Positions 1-9,955 of a stretch of 38,357 bases of DNA are shown here, one piece after another. The position numbers and the translations under genes are program-made. A model generated the notes under the pieces. That model was not told the DNA's origin and did not search any database. It saw nothing but the letters and a program-made list of their open reading frames with translations. The DNA comes from an uncultured Gammaproteobacteria bacterium. GTDB lineage: Bacteria; Pseudomonadota; Gammaproteobacteria; GCA-002705445; GCA-002716945. Location of the stretch: assembly GCA_902605525.1 (NCBI GenBank), contig CACLCV010000008.1, positions 1 to 38,357 on the forward strand. The letters are read 5' to 3'. Each line of letters starts with the position of its first letter. Position 1 is the first letter of the stretch.

Positions 1-1
1 G

Positions 2-436
2 GGTTATAACTTTATAGAAACAGCAGTGGGTGATAAGAATGTTTTAGAAGGAATTATTCAACATAATGCAAAGATTGGTTCCGAGTCATCTGGTCATGTA
101 ATTCATACCGACTCAAGTAATATACCTATTGGAGATGCCATAATCACACTAATTAAAATAATACATCTACTTGAAGCAAGTAATTCTTCACTTGATGAGT
201 TATATCCTGAATCATTGAAAATACCATCTGAGCTTATTAACATCAAAGTAACCGACAAAGAGTCTTGGATAAAAAATAATTATACAAATTTTAAGAAAGT
301 AGAAGAAATCTTAAATGAAGATGGTAGAATTCTAATAAGAGAATCTGGGACGCAACCACTAATAAGAATTCTCATAGAGCACAGATCTGAGAATACACTT
401 TCCAAAGCAAAGGAAATTATTGATAATATTATATAA
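2..436 (+). CDS. glmM: Phosphoglucosamine mutase, C-terminal part (cut by window start)
   Basis: GlmM interconverts glucosamine-6-phosphate and glucosamine-1-phosphate in the cytoplasm, on the route to UDP-GlcNAc for peptidoglycan and LPS. Only the last ~144 codons are present; the frame is open from base 2, beginning GYNFIETAVGDKNV, so the true start lies upstream of the window. The C-terminal phosphate-binding signature of the alpha-D-phosphohexomutase family is visible as RESGTQPLIRILIE near residue 115 of the visible part; GTEPLIR is more usual, so E is replaced by Q here. The stop codon overlaps the tpiA start by one base (TAATG), which suggests translational coupling. glmM followed by secG and tRNA-Leu is the E. 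coli order. The family call is secure; nothing can be said about the missing catalytic serine region. Confidence 0.93.
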   Translation, partial: GYNFIETAVGDKNVLEGIIQHNAKIGSESSGHVIHTDSSNIPIGDAIITLIKIIHLLEASNSSLDELYPESLKIPSELINIKVTDKESWIKNNYTNFKKVEEILNEDGRILIRESGTQPLIRILIEHRSENTLSKAKEIIDNII

Positions 437-1188
437 TGTCAAAAAAAATAATCGCAGGTAATTGGAAGCAAAATGGAAACATCAAGTCAAGTATTAAGCT
501 TGCACAAGATATTATTCGCGGAGTAAAAAAAAATAATATTAAACACGAAGTAATAATATTTCCGCCAAGCATTTATCTGTTATCAATAAAAAATATTAAT
601 AAAAAAGAAATTATTAATATTGGCTCCCAAAATGTATCTGCATATAATGATGGAGCACTCACTGGAGAGATTTCAGCTACAATGTTGAAAGACTCAAAAA
701 TTCAATATTGTCTTGTTGGGCACTCAGAGAGAAGACATATCCTAGGTGAAAATAACTTATCTTTATGTGAGAAGGTTTCAAGGCTTCATGAAAATAATAT
801 TAAAGTAGTATATTGTATTGGAGAGACTCTAAAAGAGTATAAAACTAAAAGAACTAAATACATCCTCAATAAACAATTACAATCTCTATTTAAAAGCTTA
901 AATAATTCAAAAAGATCCAATCAAGTAATTATTGCTTATGAACCTGTTTGGGCGATAGGCACTGGTCTGATTCCATCAGCCAAAGAATTATCTAATACTT
1001 TTGGTTATATATATAATACTGTTAAGAGATATAACGAATCTAACAAGCCCATTAAGTTGCTATATGGGGGAAGTGTCTCGCCAGAAAATGCACAATCTTT
1101 GATGAAGACACAATACGTTAGTGGGCTTTTAATTGGTGGCGCATCTCTAATAGCAAAAAAATTTATTGATATTTGTTCCACAATTTGA
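436..1188 (+). CDS. tpiA: Triosephosphate isomerase
   Basis: Interconverts dihydroxyacetone phosphate and glyceraldehyde-3-phosphate in glycolysis and gluconeogenesis; a cytoplasmic TIM-barrel enzyme. The 250 residues match the family length. Catalytic residues are all visible: Lys11 in AGNWKQNG, His96 in VGHSERR, Glu169 in AYEPVWAIGTG, and the phosphate-binding YGGSVSPENA loop near residue 211. The N-terminal loop reads NWKQNG where NWKMNG or NWKLNG is common, a mild variation. The ATG overlaps the glmM stop by one base, which fixes the start. Placement between glmM and secG is common outside the enterics. Function is certain by motif. Confidence 0.98.
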   Translation: MSKKIIAGNWKQNGNIKSSIKLAQDIIRGVKKNNIKHEVIIFPPSIYLLSIKNINKKEIINIGSQNVSAYNDGALTGEISATMLKDSKIQYCLVGHSERRHILGENNLSLCEKVSRLHENNIKVVYCIGETLKEYKTKRTKYILNKQLQSLFKSLNNSKRSNQVIIAYEPVWAIGTGLIPSAKELSNTFGYIYNTVKRYNESNKPIKLLYGGSVSPENAQSLMKTQYVSGLLIGGASLIAKKFIDICSTI

Positions 1189-1200
1189 GATAAATACACA

Positions 1201-1512
1201 ATGCAAACAGCGATACTAACTATTCACATCATATTGGCAGTAATTTTGATTATATTAGTGCTCGTTCAACAAGGAAAAGGCGCAGATGCAGGCGCAGCAT
1301 TTGGCTCTGGTGCATCATCTACAGTCTTCGGCGCTAGAGGTAGTGCAACATTCATGAATAAAGTTACAACAGTAATCGCTCTAAGTTTCTTTGTAACTAG
1401 CCTTAGCCTCGCCTATATCTCTTCAAATAAATCATCAGGTTCTAAAAGTTTGATTAGCGATACCGTTCAGGAAGAGACAATTGATAAACAAGAAGAATTC
1501 AATAAACCTTAA
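1201..1512 (+). CDS. secG: Protein translocase subunit SecG
   Basis: SecG is the small accessory subunit of the SecYEG channel that exports unfolded proteins across the inner membrane. The 103-residue protein has the expected two membrane helices: residues ~3-22 and ~52-74. They flank the conserved cytoplasmic loop VLVQQGKGADAGAAFGSGAS and the SATVFGARGS-like segment (here STVFGARGSATFMNK). The C-terminal tail from ~77 is polar and acidic, as in other SecG proteins. It lies 12 bases after tpiA and ends directly at the tRNA-Leu gene, with the tRNA starting on the base after the stop codon, so both are probably on one transcript and separated by RNase processing. Confidence 0.95.
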   Translation: MQTAILTIHIILAVILIILVLVQQGKGADAGAAFGSGASSTVFGARGSATFMNKVTTVIALSFFVTSLSLAYISSNKSSGSKSLISDTVQEETIDKQEEFNKP

Positions 1513-1594
1513 GCCGATGTGGTGGAACTGGTAGACACGCTGTCTTGAGGGGGCAGTGGCGTAAGTCGTGCCGGTTCGAGTCCGGCCATCGGCA
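1513..1594 (+). tRNA. leuU: tRNA-Leu, anticodon GAG
   Basis: Complete class II cloverleaf. The acceptor stem is GCCGATG/CATCGGC, the D stem GTG/CAC, and the anticodon stem CTGTC/GGCAG has loop TTGAGGG with anticodon GAG at 1547-1549. A long variable arm follows, then the T stem GCCGG/CCGGC with loop TTCGAGT. The discriminator base is A1594 and no CCA is encoded, so CCA must be added by nucleotidyltransferase. It decodes CUY leucine codons. It corresponds in position and anticodon to E. coli leuU, which also follows secG; the symbol is used on that basis. It begins on the base after the secG stop. Confidence 0.96.
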
Positions 1595-1626
1595 ATTTAT
1601 GGACTAACCCATAAATCTTCTTTTTT
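1595..1626 (+). terminator. Intrinsic terminator for the glmM-tpiA-secG-tRNA-Leu transcript, inside pdxH-like 3' end
   Basis: A perfect 8-bp stem ATTTATGG (1595-1602) / CCATAAAT (1609-1616) with a 6-base loop is followed by CTTCTTTTTT (1617-1626), so it works on the plus strand only. It starts on the base after the tRNA discriminator, and almost all of it lies inside the last ~10 codons of the convergent minus-strand gene. The stem is AT-rich, so strength is uncertain. Confidence 0.7.
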
Positions 1627-2160
1627 ATCATTTAAGAATATATTTGCTCTTCTATGTCCCTCTCTTTTAAGAAATAGCCAATCTATTTTGCACAATTTTA
1701 TTTCTACCATACAAAAAAAATCGCTTTCTTTATTCTCAATATTCTTTTCAAAGTTATCATAATTATTGATTGGAGTGCCAGGAAGAGGATTTTGAAAATA
1801 ACATTCTTTAGAAATATCACCCATTTTCTTCCATGAACTATCGGATTTTTTATTTTTATGATTAATATTTGCTATACCGAAGCACCTTATTTGGAGCTTT
1901 GACGATTTACTATAGAAAACACAACATACGTCAGGATTAGAATTTAGGTGTTCAACTTTTTCTGCGTGAAAGTTTGTATGAAATATAAGTAGATTATTTG
2001 TAGTATCATAGCCTCGTAAAACTACAGTTCTTCCAGAAGGTACTTCTCCGGTTGTGCAAAGAGTAAAAGTTCTAAAATCAGATTTTCTATTTTTCACACC
2101 ATCTAGAAGATTTGATGATATGTTTTCTCTTACATTTACTAATGTTTCTATGTCTTTCAT
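1597..2160 (-). CDS. Pyridoxamine 5'-phosphate oxidase-family flavoprotein
   Basis: A 187-residue FMN-binding split-barrel protein. The recognisable core is VPSGRTVVLRGYD (about residues 40-52), followed by LIFHTNFHAEKVEHLNSNP and QIRCFGIANI, the FMN-binding pattern of the PNPOx superfamily. The C-terminal KREGHRRANIFL then W-x-SP resembles the PdxH dimer tail. True PdxH proteins are usually ~210-220 residues with a conserved C-terminal ...RL-P ending; this one is shorter, so it may be a PdxH variant making pyridoxal phosphate or a related PNPOx-like (Alr4036-type) oxidoreductase of unknown substrate. I therefore give no symbol. It is transcribed towards the tRNA-Leu and divergently from nuoA, and its last codons are overlapped by the plus-strand terminator. 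Confidence 0.85.
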   Translation of the reverse strand: MKDIETLVNVRENISSNLLDGVKNRKSDFRTFTLCTTGEVPSGRTVVLRGYDTTNNLLIFHTNFHAEKVEHLNSNPDVCCVFYSKSSKLQIRCFGIANINHKNKKSDSSWKKMGDISKECYFQNPLPGTPINNYDNFEKNIENKESDFFCMVEIKLCKIDWLFLKREGHRRANIFLNDKKEDLWVSP

Positions 2161-2174
2161 GAAGGTTATCTGCC

Positions 2175-2214
2175 TATAATGCCTGTTAGTATTTGATTAC
2201 ATATAGGATATAAT
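2175..2214 (+). promoter_or_regulatory. Probable nuo operon promoter and ribosome binding site
   Basis: In the 59-bp gap between the divergent PNPOx gene and nuoA, a consensus TATAAT lies at 2175-2180. It would start transcription near 2187 and leave a leader of about 33 bases that contains AGGA (2205-2208) upstream of the nuoA ATG. No good -35 is visible; a second TATAAT at 2209-2214 is only 5 bases from the ATG and is probably chance in AT-rich DNA. Confidence 0.4.
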
Positions 2215-2219
2215 AAGAT

Positions 2220-2576
2220 ATGTTATTTGAATACCTACCAATTTTAATTTTTTTATTCATTGCTTTGATATTTGCATCTGTAATGATGACCGCGGGTTTC
2301 TTTTTCGGAGGGAGTAATCCTGATTCTGAAAAAAATTCACCATATGAGTGTGGATTTGAACCGTTTGAGGATAGCCGAATGAAATTTGATGTAAGATTCT
2401 ATCTTGTAGCCATACTATTTATAATATTCGACCTTGAGATTGCTTTTTTGTTTCCTTGGGCTGTCGTTCTAGATCATATAGGTCATGAAGGATTTTTAGC
2501 TATGGCTGTATTTTTATTTATTTTACTAATTGGTTTTATATATGAATGGAAAAAAGGAGCTTTAGAGTGGGATTAG
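2220..2576 (+). CDS. nuoA: NADH-quinone oxidoreductase subunit A
   Basis: Small membrane subunit of complex I near the quinone site, holding NuoB and NuoD against the membrane arm. The 118 residues show three hydrophobic helices (about 5-28, 61-80, 88-108). The family signature between helices 1 and 2 is [21 protein letters not shown], whose conserved cysteine (ND3 Cys39 in mitochondria) is present. First gene of the 14-gene nuo operon; its end overlaps the start of nuoB by 10 bases. Confidence 0.97.
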   Translation: MLFEYLPILIFLFIALIFASVMMTAGFFFGGSNPDSEKNSPYECGFEPFEDSRMKFDVRFYLVAILFIIFDLEIAFLFPWAVVLDHIGHEGFLAMAVFLFILLIGFIYEWKKGALEWD

Positions 2577-3046
2577 AAAATATAAAAAGAGACGGCTTTG
2601 TTTTAGCTGACTCAGATAGTTTATTTGACTGGGCAAGAACAGGTTCGTTATGGCCTATGACATTCGGTTTGGCATGCTGCTCTATAGAAATGATGCATGC
2701 AGGCGCTTCAAGATATGACTTAGACAGATTTGGAATGTTATTTAGACCAAGCCCCAGACAATCTGATGTTATGATTGTTGCAGGCACACTTGTAAATAAG
2801 ATGGCTCCAGCTTTAAGAAAAGTTTATGATCAAATGGCTGATCCTAAATGGGTTATCTCTATGGGTTCTTGTGCTAACGGAGGTGGATATTATCACTATT
2901 CATATTCTGTTGTAAGAGGTTGCGACCGAATCGTTCCGGTGGATGTTTATGTGCCCGGTTGCCCACCAACCGCTGAAGCACTGCTATATGGCATCCTTCA
3001 ATTACAAAATAAAATAAGAAATAAAAATAGAATAAAAATTAAATAA
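2567..3046 (+). CDS. nuoB: NADH-quinone oxidoreductase subunit B (GTG start)
   Basis: Peripheral-arm subunit that carries terminal Fe-S cluster N2, the electron donor to quinone. Using GTG 2567 the protein has 159 residues and starts V(M)[10 protein letters not shown], as in beta- and alphaproteobacterial NuoB. N2 ligands are the adjacent cysteines 37-38 in FGLACCSIE, Cys102 in GSCANGG and Cys132 in PGCPPTAEA. The GTG was chosen because GGAG at 2556-2559 sits 7 bases before it; an in-frame ATG at 2546 would add 7 residues with no family counterpart. The sequence ([30 protein letters not shown]) is the mitochondrial/alpha/beta-type, unlike the E. coli form. Overlaps nuoA by 10 bases. Confidence 0.96.
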   Translation: MGLENIKRDGFVLADSDSLFDWARTGSLWPMTFGLACCSIEMMHAGASRYDLDRFGMLFRPSPRQSDVMIVAGTLVNKMAPALRKVYDQMADPKWVISMGSCANGGGYYHYSYSVVRGCDRIVPVDVYVPGCPPTAEALLYGILQLQNKIRNKNRIKIK

Positions 3047-3049
3047 CTT

Positions 3050-3694
3050 ATGAATAAAATTAGGGAATTATTTCAAGAGTTAGTTATTGATTATGTTGAG
3101 TCTGACATGATTACTCTGACTGTTGATAAATTAAATCTTAGGAAAGTTCTTAAAACCCTCAAAGAAACAAAAGATTTACAATTCAATCAACTAATAGACT
3201 TATGCGCTGTTGATTTAATTGAATATGGGCAATCAGAATGGGAAACAAAAGAGACAACATCCAAAGGTTATAATAGAGGTATAAATCCTCAGTCACACAG
3301 CAGAATTGACTTTGTTACTGAAGATGTTAATGAGGAATACAAATTATGTGTAGTTTATCATCTGCTATCTATTAAATATAATGTGAGGATACGCGTTAAG
3401 TGTAATTTATCTAATGAGTCATTAATTGTTCCGTCAGTAACAGATATTTTTGCATCTGCTGACTGGTATGAGAGAGAAGCTTATGATTTATTTGGTGTAT
3501 TATTCGAAGGCCATCAAGATTTAAGAAGGATACTTACTGACTATGGCTTTATAGGACATCCCTTCAGAAAGAAATTTCCTCTAATAGGTAATACTCAGGT
3601 TACTTATGACCCTGAGCAAAAAAAAGTAGTAAATGTCCCTGTTGATATATCACCAAGAACGCTAGTTCCAAAAGTTATAAGGAAGAGAAAATGA
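3050..3694 (+). CDS. nuoC: NADH-quinone oxidoreductase subunit C
   Basis: The 30-kDa subunit of the complex I peripheral arm, a structural partner of NuoD with no cofactor. The 214 residues carry the family signature [28 protein letters not shown] (about 143-170) and [10 protein letters not shown] variable insert around residues 60-98 precedes VVYHLLS. It is a separate gene rather than fused to nuoD as in enterics, which helps exclude that group. nuoD starts inside its stop codon region (ATGA, 4-base overlap), so the two are translationally coupled. Confidence 0.97.
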   Translation: MNKIRELFQELVIDYVESDMITLTVDKLNLRKVLKTLKETKDLQFNQLIDLCAVDLIEYGQSEWETKETTSKGYNRGINPQSHSRIDFVTEDVNEEYKLCVVYHLLSIKYNVRIRVKCNLSNESLIVPSVTDIFASADWYEREAYDLFGVLFEGHQDLRRILTDYGFIGHPFRKKFPLIGNTQVTYDPEQKKVVNVPVDISPRTLVPKVIRKRK

Positions 3695-4944
3695 GCGATT
3701 ATAAAAATTTTACAATGAATTTTGGACCACAACATCCAGCGGCCCACGGAGTGTTGAGATTGATCTTAGAAATGGATGGCGAAGTTATTCGTAGCGCTGA
3801 TCCTCATATAGGACTTTTACACAGAGCAACAGAAAAATTGGCAGAGTCTAAACCTTACAATCAAAATATTGGTTACATGGACAGATTGGATTATGTCTCT
3901 ATGATGTGTAATGAACATGCATATGTTCTAGCAATTGAAAAACTATTAAAGTTAGAAGTTCCAGTAAGAGCTCAATATATTAGAGTAATGTTTGATGAAA
4001 TAACTAGAATTTTAAATCACCTTTTATGGCTTGGTGCCCATGCATTAGACATTGGGGCAATGTCTGTATTTTTATATGCATTTAGAGAAAGAGAGGATTT
4101 AATGGATTGTTATGAAGCCGTATCAGGAACAAGAATGCATGCTACATATTATAGACCTGGCGGAGTAGCAAAAGACTTACCTAATGTTATGCCTAAGTTT
4201 ATGCTAAACAAAAATCAAAATTTAAAGCAAATTGAAACACTTAATTATAATAGGGAAGGCACCTTATTAGATTTTATAGATAGTTTTGTAGATAGATTTC
4301 CTAAAAATGTTGATGAATATGAAAATTTATTAACAGAGAATAGGATTTGGAAACAAAGAACTGTTGGTATTGGTGTGGTATCACCCGAGCGTGCTATTGA
4401 TTTAGGGTTTTCTGGCCCAATGTTAAGAGGGTCTGGCGTAAGTTGGGACCTTAGAAAAAAAGAGCCTTATGAAGTATACAAAAATCTTAAGTTCGACATT
4501 CCAATAGGAACAGAAGGAGATTCGTATGACCGTTATCTAGTAAGAATACAAGAAATGAGAGAGTCTGCAAAGATTATCCAACAGTGTTGTGAATGGTTAA
4601 AAAAAGATGACGGACAACATATCTCGTCTAACTCAAAAATAGCACCACCTGATCGTGATGATATGAAAGATAATATGGAGTCTCTAATACATCATTTTAA
4701 ATTATTCAGTGAAGGTTACTGTGTACCAGAAGGTGAGGTATATGCTGCAGTGGAAGCACCAAAAGGAGAATTTGGGATATACATGATTTCAGACGGCGCA
4801 AATAAACCGTATAGATTAAAAATTAGAGCACCAGGTTTCCCTCATCTTGCGGCACTTAATGAGATGTCTAAAGGTCACATGCTATCAGACGTTGTAGCAA
4901 TAATAGGTACTCAAGATATAGTTTTTGGTGAGATTGATAGATGA
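3691..4944 (+). CDS. nuoD: NADH-quinone oxidoreductase subunit D
   Basis: The 49-kDa subunit that, with NuoB, forms the quinone-binding cavity of complex I. The 417 residues begin with [18 protein letters not shown] and contain [29 protein letters not shown], and the C-terminal [14 protein letters not shown] and [20 protein letters not shown]. It shares ancestry with [NiFe]-hydrogenase large subunits, but the nickel-binding cysteines are absent, as expected for complex I. The histidine of GPQHPAAHG that contacts quinone is intact. It overlaps nuoC and nuoE by 4 bases each. Confidence 0.98.
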   Translation: MSDYKNFTMNFGPQHPAAHGVLRLILEMDGEVIRSADPHIGLLHRATEKLAESKPYNQNIGYMDRLDYVSMMCNEHAYVLAIEKLLKLEVPVRAQYIRVMFDEITRILNHLLWLGAHALDIGAMSVFLYAFREREDLMDCYEAVSGTRMHATYYRPGGVAKDLPNVMPKFMLNKNQNLKQIETLNYNREGTLLDFIDSFVDRFPKNVDEYENLLTENRIWKQRTVGIGVVSPERAIDLGFSGPMLRGSGVSWDLRKKEPYEVYKNLKFDIPIGTEGDSYDRYLVRIQEMRESAKIIQQCCEWLKKDDGQHISSNSKIAPPDRDDMKDNMESLIHHFKLFSEGYCVPEGEVYAAVEAPKGEFGIYMISDGANKPYRLKIRAPGFPHLAALNEMSKGHMLSDVVAIIGTQDIVFGEIDR

Positions 4945-5441
4945 CGGATGCTAAACATATATTTTCAGAAAATATGACTAAAGAGATTGACTTAATCAGA
5001 AGTAAATTTCCAAAGGATAAAAGTAAGTCAGCAATAATAGAATCATTGTTAATCATTCAGCATGATAATAATGGTTTTCTCAACGATGAACTGATTGCCT
5101 CCCTAGCAAATTACTTAAGCATACAGAAAATTGATGTTTATGAAGTAGCAACTTTTTATTCTATGTTTAATTTGAAGCCTGTAGGTAAAAATACAATATC
5201 CGTATGTACAAATGTTTCATGCATGCTAAGAAATTCTGATGATATTGTTAGTCATATTGAAAAAAGATTGAAAATTAAAATTGGGGAGTCCACTAAAGAT
5301 AATAAATTTTACCTTAAGGATGAAATGGAGTGTCTTGCTGCCTGTAATGGTGCTCCGATGATGCAAGTAAATCATATCAATTATGAGAATCTTACATTTG
5401 AAAAAGTTGATAAGATATTAGATGAGATTGCTAATGACTAA
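4941..5441 (+). CDS. nuoE: NADH-quinone oxidoreductase subunit E
   Basis: Thioredoxin-like 24-kDa subunit with [2Fe-2S] cluster N1a, part of the NADH dehydrogenase module with NuoF and NuoG. The 166 residues show the ligands Cys89 and Cys94 in SVCTNVSC, and Cys131 and Cys135 in [12 protein letters not shown]. The N-terminal helical segment includes the family motif [17 protein letters not shown]. Start ATG is inside the end of nuoD (ATGA). The gene ends within the first codons of nuoF. Confidence 0.97.
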   Translation: MTDAKHIFSENMTKEIDLIRSKFPKDKSKSAIIESLLIIQHDNNGFLNDELIASLANYLSIQKIDVYEVATFYSMFNLKPVGKNTISVCTNVSCMLRNSDDIVSHIEKRLKIKIGESTKDNKFYLKDEMECLAACNGAPMMQVNHINYENLTFEKVDKILDEIAND

Positions 5442-6699
5442 CTTATGTACATCAACTTTTTCTCTTAAGAATCCATCAAGTATTGAGACTTATCTGTCTC
5501 AAGACGGTTATAGTTCATGGAAGCAGATAATTTCTAAACAAATACCTAAATCTGAAGTTATAACAATAATAAAAGAGTCTGGGCTTAAAGGCAAAGGAGG
5601 GGCAGGATTCTCTACAGGACTGAAATGGTCATTTATTAATTCAAGTGATCAACAAAAGTACCTTGTTTGTAACTCTGATGAAAGTGAGCCTGGTACATGT
5701 AAAGATAGGGATATACTTAGATACAATCCTCATGCTGTCATAGAAGGAATGTTAATTGCCTCTTATGCTATTGGGGCGTCTGTTGGATATAATTATTTAC
5801 GGGGAGAATTTATCGGTGATCAATGGATTGTATTTAACAAAGCTGTTAAAGAAGCTTATGAATATAATTTTATAGGTGAAAATATTTTGAAATCTAATTT
5901 ATGTATTGAGATAGTACCACTAATTGGTGCAGGAGCTTATATTGTTGGTGAAGAAACTGCAATGTTAGAATCTATTGAAGGCAAAAGAGGAATGCCAAGG
6001 ATAAAACCACCTTTCCCTGCTGTACAAGGACTGTATGGTAAACCTACAATCATTAATAACACTGAAACACTAGCCACTGTTCCATATATTATAAAAAATG
6101 GTTCGGAATGGTATAAAAATCTTGGAGTAAATGATTCTGATGGAGTAAAAATGTTTTGCATGAGCGGACATCTAAATAAACCCTCTGTAATTGAGGCACC
6201 ACTAGGTGTACCATTTTCTAAATTATTAGATGAATGTGATGGTGTACTGGATAATAAAAAACTAAAAGCAGTTATACCTGGAGGATCATCAGTTCCAGTA
6301 GTAAAAGGTGAAGATATCATGGAAACACCAATGGATTATGAATCTCTCATGAAGATAGGCACTATGCTAGGCTCAGGAGGAATTATTATAATGGATGAAT
6401 CTACATGTATGGTCTCCGTCCTTGAGAGAATTTCAAGATTTTACTATGCAGAATCATGTGGGCAGTGTACTCCATGTAGAGAAGGAACTGGGTGGCTATA
6501 TAAAACATTAGTTAAAATTAGATCAGGTAATGGCGATCAATCAGATTTAGATTTACTAAATAAAGTTGCAAATCAGATAGAGGGACATTGTATTTGTGCA
6601 TTAGGAGATGCAGCGGCTATGCCAGTTATAAGTTTTCTTAAACATTTTTGGACTGAATTTGAATATTATGTTGATAAGAAGCAATCAATGGTTATATAG
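5434..6699 (+). CDS. nuoF: NADH-quinone oxidoreductase subunit F (NADH- and FMN-binding)
   Basis: The 51-kDa subunit that oxidises NADH, binds FMN and holds [4Fe-4S] cluster N3. Start 5434 (MTNLCTS) gives 421 residues; an in-frame ATG four codons earlier (5422) would lie deeper in nuoE, and GATGAG at 5421-5426 is a plausible weak ribosome site for 5434. Visible motifs are GKGGAGFSTGLKWSF near residue 54 (nucleotide binding), CNSDESEPGTCKDR (FMN region), GAGAYIVGEETAM, and the N3 ligands in ESCGQCTPCREG plus the later cysteine in HCICALGDAAAMP. Overlaps nuoE by 8 bases and abuts nuoG. Confidence 0.97.
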   Translation: MTNLCTSTFSLKNPSSIETYLSQDGYSSWKQIISKQIPKSEVITIIKESGLKGKGGAGFSTGLKWSFINSSDQQKYLVCNSDESEPGTCKDRDILRYNPHAVIEGMLIASYAIGASVGYNYLRGEFIGDQWIVFNKAVKEAYEYNFIGENILKSNLCIEIVPLIGAGAYIVGEETAMLESIEGKRGMPRIKPPFPAVQGLYGKPTIINNTETLATVPYIIKNGSEWYKNLGVNDSDGVKMFCMSGHLNKPSVIEAPLGVPFSKLLDECDGVLDNKKLKAVIPGGSSVPVVKGEDIMETPMDYESLMKIGTMLGSGGIIIMDESTCMVSVLERISRFYYAESCGQCTPCREGTGWLYKTLVKIRSGNGDQSDLDLLNKVANQIEGHCICALGDAAAMPVISFLKHFWTEFEYYVDKKQSMVI

Positions 6700-8940
6700 A
6701 TGGATATTTATATTAATAATAACAAATACCAGGCATTAGATGATGAGACTATCATACAAGTTGCTGACCGTCATGATATTCATATCCCAAGATTTTGCTA
6801 TCATAAAAGATTAAGTGTAGTAGCAAGTTGCAGGATGTGTCTTGTTGAAGTTGAAGGCGCTAAATACCCTCAGCCAGCATGTTCTACAATTGTAAGAGAT
6901 GGTATGAAAGTTAACACTGTGGGATCGATTACAGAAGATGCTCAAAAAAGTACTATGGAATTTTTGCTAATTAATCATCCACTCGATTGTCCTGTCTGTG
7001 ATCAAGCTGGCGAATGTGAACTTCAAGATATCTCCCTAGATCATGGAGACTATAAATCAAATTATAAAGAGATAAAACGTACTGTAATAGATAAAGATAT
7101 TGGTAATCTTGTCACAACTGAGATGACTCGATGTATCCATTGTAGTCGATGTGTTCGTTTTGGAGAGGAAATTGCAGGCATAAAAGAACTTGGTATGACA
7201 GGCAGAGGAGAGAAGACTAAGATTGAAACATTTGTAAATCAAAGTCTGACTTCGGAACTATCTGGAAACGTTATTGACCTTTGCCCTGTAGGAGCATTAA
7301 ATAACAACCTGTATAAGTATAGCGCTAGAACATGGGACTTAAAGCAAATTAGTTCTATTTCTTCCAATGATTGTTTAGGTTCGAATATTCATTATCATAC
7401 TTATAAAGATGAAATTAAAAGAACTGTTCCTAAAGAAAATGATGAAATTAACTTATCATGGTTAGCAGATAGTGACCGATTTGGGCATGAGGGAATTGAA
7501 TCTGAAGAGAGAATACTTTATCCGCTTATCAGAAGTGAAAATAAGCTCATAAAATCTGATTTGGATACACTTAATGAAGTTGTATCTCAAAAAATACAAG
7601 AATATACATTAAATACTACAGCTGTGATGTCAGCACAGTCATCATGTGAAGAAATGTATTTATTTCAAAAGTTTCTCAGAGACATAGGAATTTCTAATAT
7701 TGATCATAGAAGCAAAGAGAGTGATTTTAAATATCAAGATAAATACCCTGTTATCCCGTCATTCGATATAAAACTTAGTGAAATTGAATCCATGGAAAAT
7801 ATAATTCTTGTAAACGTTAACATTACTAAAGAATTCCCCATACTATCCGTATATTTGAGAAATGCAGTCAAACAAAACTCTACTAACATTATCTCATTGT
7901 CAGCCTATGAATACTTGGAGAATTTTGATATCTCTCATTCAGAAACGTTAAGCCCAAAAGAGCTTGAAAAATATTTTACTACTAATTCAAATAATATTTT
8001 GTCAAACATAAACAAAGATAATAAAAATCTTATAATTATGGGACCATCAACAACTTATTTAAAAAATTATACTAATATTATTAATAATATAAGTAGATAT
8101 GCAAAATCGATAAATTCTAAATTATCTCTTTTAGGTGATCAATGTAATACATCAGGTGCTTGGGCAATGGGCATTTTACCTCATAGATTGCCTGGAGGTA
8201 TAGAAATTGAAGAATTTAAACAGACAGCTTACCTATCGTCATATCCTAAAAATGACTTGTTAATTGTTTATAATCTTGAACCTGAATATGATTTCTCAAA
8301 TGATACAGAAATTATAGATAGATTAAAAAACTCTAAATTCAATATATTTTTTTCTTCGTATATGACAGATTCTATTAATAAATATGCAGATGTTGTTTAT
8401 CCGCTAGCTGTTCAACAAGAATCTCATGGCTCTTATCTAAATACAAATAAACAACTTCAAGTATTTAATCAAGTTATATCACCAAGAGGTGAATCAAAGA
8501 ATGGAATAGAACTCTTATTGGGTCTTTCGAAAAGACTTGGAATTAACATTGATGATAAGCAAATCTCTGAAGATATAAATAAAATTTTATCTAATATAAA
8601 CATTAAAAGTAATTATGTTCTTGTAGACAGTATGGAGATAACAAACGAAAATAATACTCTAGAAAAAATCATTATCAGAAGCTCAAACTCTAATAACCCA
8701 ACACTTAGAAGATGTAAATCTTTACTGACCACACATGATAATGATAGTTTTATGAGTATCCCTAATAGTATGAAAATAAATAGCGAGTCAAAAATTACAA
8801 TTAATGAATTAGAAAATAGTTTGAAAATTAAAGCAAATATTAAAGTTCATGATAAACCTGATAATACTATTTTGGTAAAAATGAACGGAAGATATGAACA
8901 GAAAATTGGTTCTTACAATACTAGCGTAGAACTATCGTAA
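6700..8940 (+). CDS. nuoG: NADH-quinone oxidoreductase subunit G
   Basis: The 75-kDa subunit that conducts electrons from NuoF to NuoI. In 746 residues, ligands are visible for [2Fe-2S] N1b (Cys33, 44, 47, 61), for [4Fe-4S] N5 (His93, Cys97, 100, 106 in [14 protein letters not shown]) and for [4Fe-4S] N4 (Cys145, 148, 151, 195). The extra N7 cluster of E. coli-type NuoG is not apparent. The long C-terminal half is a degenerate molybdopterin-oxidoreductase fold, recognisable at [24 protein letters not shown] and [20 protein letters not shown], and it diverges most from homologues. It starts on the base after the nuoF stop; its stop overlaps nuoH (TAATG). Confidence 0.97.
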   Translation: MDIYINNNKYQALDDETIIQVADRHDIHIPRFCYHKRLSVVASCRMCLVEVEGAKYPQPACSTIVRDGMKVNTVGSITEDAQKSTMEFLLINHPLDCPVCDQAGECELQDISLDHGDYKSNYKEIKRTVIDKDIGNLVTTEMTRCIHCSRCVRFGEEIAGIKELGMTGRGEKTKIETFVNQSLTSELSGNVIDLCPVGALNNNLYKYSARTWDLKQISSISSNDCLGSNIHYHTYKDEIKRTVPKENDEINLSWLADSDRFGHEGIESEERILYPLIRSENKLIKSDLDTLNEVVSQKIQEYTLNTTAVMSAQSSCEEMYLFQKFLRDIGISNIDHRSKESDFKYQDKYPVIPSFDIKLSEIESMENIILVNVNITKEFPILSVYLRNAVKQNSTNIISLSAYEYLENFDISHSETLSPKELEKYFTTNSNNILSNINKDNKNLIIMGPSTTYLKNYTNIINNISRYAKSINSKLSLLGDQCNTSGAWAMGILPHRLPGGIEIEEFKQTAYLSSYPKNDLLIVYNLEPEYDFSNDTEIIDRLKNSKFNIFFSSYMTDSINKYADVVYPLAVQQESHGSYLNTNKQLQVFNQVISPRGESKNGIELLLGLSKRLGINIDDKQISEDINKILSNINIKSNYVLVDSMEITNENNTLEKIIIRSSNSNNPTLRRCKSLLTTHDNDSFMSIPNSMKINSESKITINELENSLKIKANIKVHDKPDNTILVKMNGRYEQKIGSYNTSVELS

Positions 8941-9953
8941 TGGAAGCAATATTTTATATCATAAAAACCATGATATCTATTTTAGTGGTCATAGTGCCTT
9001 TATTTTTAATAGTTGCATATGTTACTTACTCGGAAAGAAAAATAATCGGATTTATGCAATCAAGAATGGGCCCAATGAGAGTAGGTCCCTCTGGTCTTCT
9101 GCAACCTATTGCAGATGTTCTCAAGCTTGTATCGAAAGAAATAATAATTCCTACTAGTGCTAACAAAGGTATTTTCCTAACAGCCCCTATGCTTATGCTT
9201 ATCCCCTCTTTATTGGTTTGGTCTGTAATTCCGCTTTCAGAATACTTTATTATTTCTAATATTAATGCAGGGTTATTATTTATTCTAGCACTCACGTCAC
9301 TAAGTGTTTATGGTGTGATATTAGCTGGATGGGCCTCTAACTCAAAATATGCGTTCCTAGGTTCTATGAGATCAGCAGCACAAATAATCGCATATGAGAT
9401 TGCAATGGGTTTTGCCTTGGTTGGAGTGTTGATGCTTTCTGGAAGTCTAAACTTGCAAAACATTATTTACGCTCAATCTGGAAGTCTGTTCAATTGGTAT
9501 TGGTTGCCTTTATTTCCATTATTCTTAATATACTTTATTGCTGGAGTTGCAGAAACTAATAGAGCACCATTTGATGTATCTGAAGGTGAGTCTGAGATTG
9601 TTGCTGGTTTTCATGTGGAATATTCTGGTATGGCATTCGCCATGTTCTTTTTAGCCGAATACATGAACTTAATATTAATAAGCATATTATGCAGTATTAT
9701 GTTTTTTGGAGGGTGGTTATCACCATTTCAAGGAACTGTAATAGATTCATATTTATCTTTTATTCCTGGATTCATTTGGCTTTCTCTTAAAACGCTTATA
9801 TTTATTTTTGTATTTCTCTGGCTTAGAGCCACTCTTCCAAGATACAGGTATGATCAAATCATGAGACTGGGATGGAAAGTATTTCTCCCAATTACTTTTT
9901 TTTGGCTTACCATTATTGGAATTTTAATATATCTTGAGTATTTACCACTATAA
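8940..9953 (+). CDS. nuoH: NADH-quinone oxidoreductase subunit H
   Basis: Membrane subunit that forms the entry to the quinone chamber and joins the peripheral and membrane arms. The 337 residues have about eight transmembrane helices. Signatures are [20 protein letters not shown] (about 27-46), [15 protein letters not shown], and the acidic loop [27 protein letters not shown] (about 203-230), whose glutamates are linked to proton transfer. ATG overlaps the nuoG stop by one base; nuoI follows two bases after the stop. Confidence 0.98.
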   Translation: MEAIFYIIKTMISILVVIVPLFLIVAYVTYSERKIIGFMQSRMGPMRVGPSGLLQPIADVLKLVSKEIIIPTSANKGIFLTAPMLMLIPSLLVWSVIPLSEYFIISNINAGLLFILALTSLSVYGVILAGWASNSKYAFLGSMRSAAQIIAYEIAMGFALVGVLMLSGSLNLQNIIYAQSGSLFNWYWLPLFPLFLIYFIAGVAETNRAPFDVSEGESEIVAGFHVEYSGMAFAMFFLAEYMNLILISILCSIMFFGGWLSPFQGTVIDSYLSFIPGFIWLSLKTLIFIFVFLWLRATLPRYRYDQIMRLGWKVFLPITFFWLTIIGILIYLEYLPL

Positions 9954-9955
9954 TT

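Noticed and set aside
1568-1762. Plus-strand open frame beginning inside tRNA-Leu
   Set aside because: It would start in the tRNA T arm and runs antisense to the PNPOx-family gene, through the terminator.
2209-2214. Second TATAAT before nuoA as promoter
   Set aside because: It lies 5 bases from the ATG and would make nuoA leaderless although an AGGA ribosome site precedes it; the TATAAT at 2175 fits better.
2546-2566. Upstream ATG start for nuoB
   Set aside because: It adds seven residues absent from the family, and the GGAG at 2556-2559 is placed for GTG 2567.
5937-6320. A 127-codon open frame on the minus strand
   Set aside because: Antisense to conserved nuoF sequence; an AT-rich genome with few stops on the opposite strand explains it.
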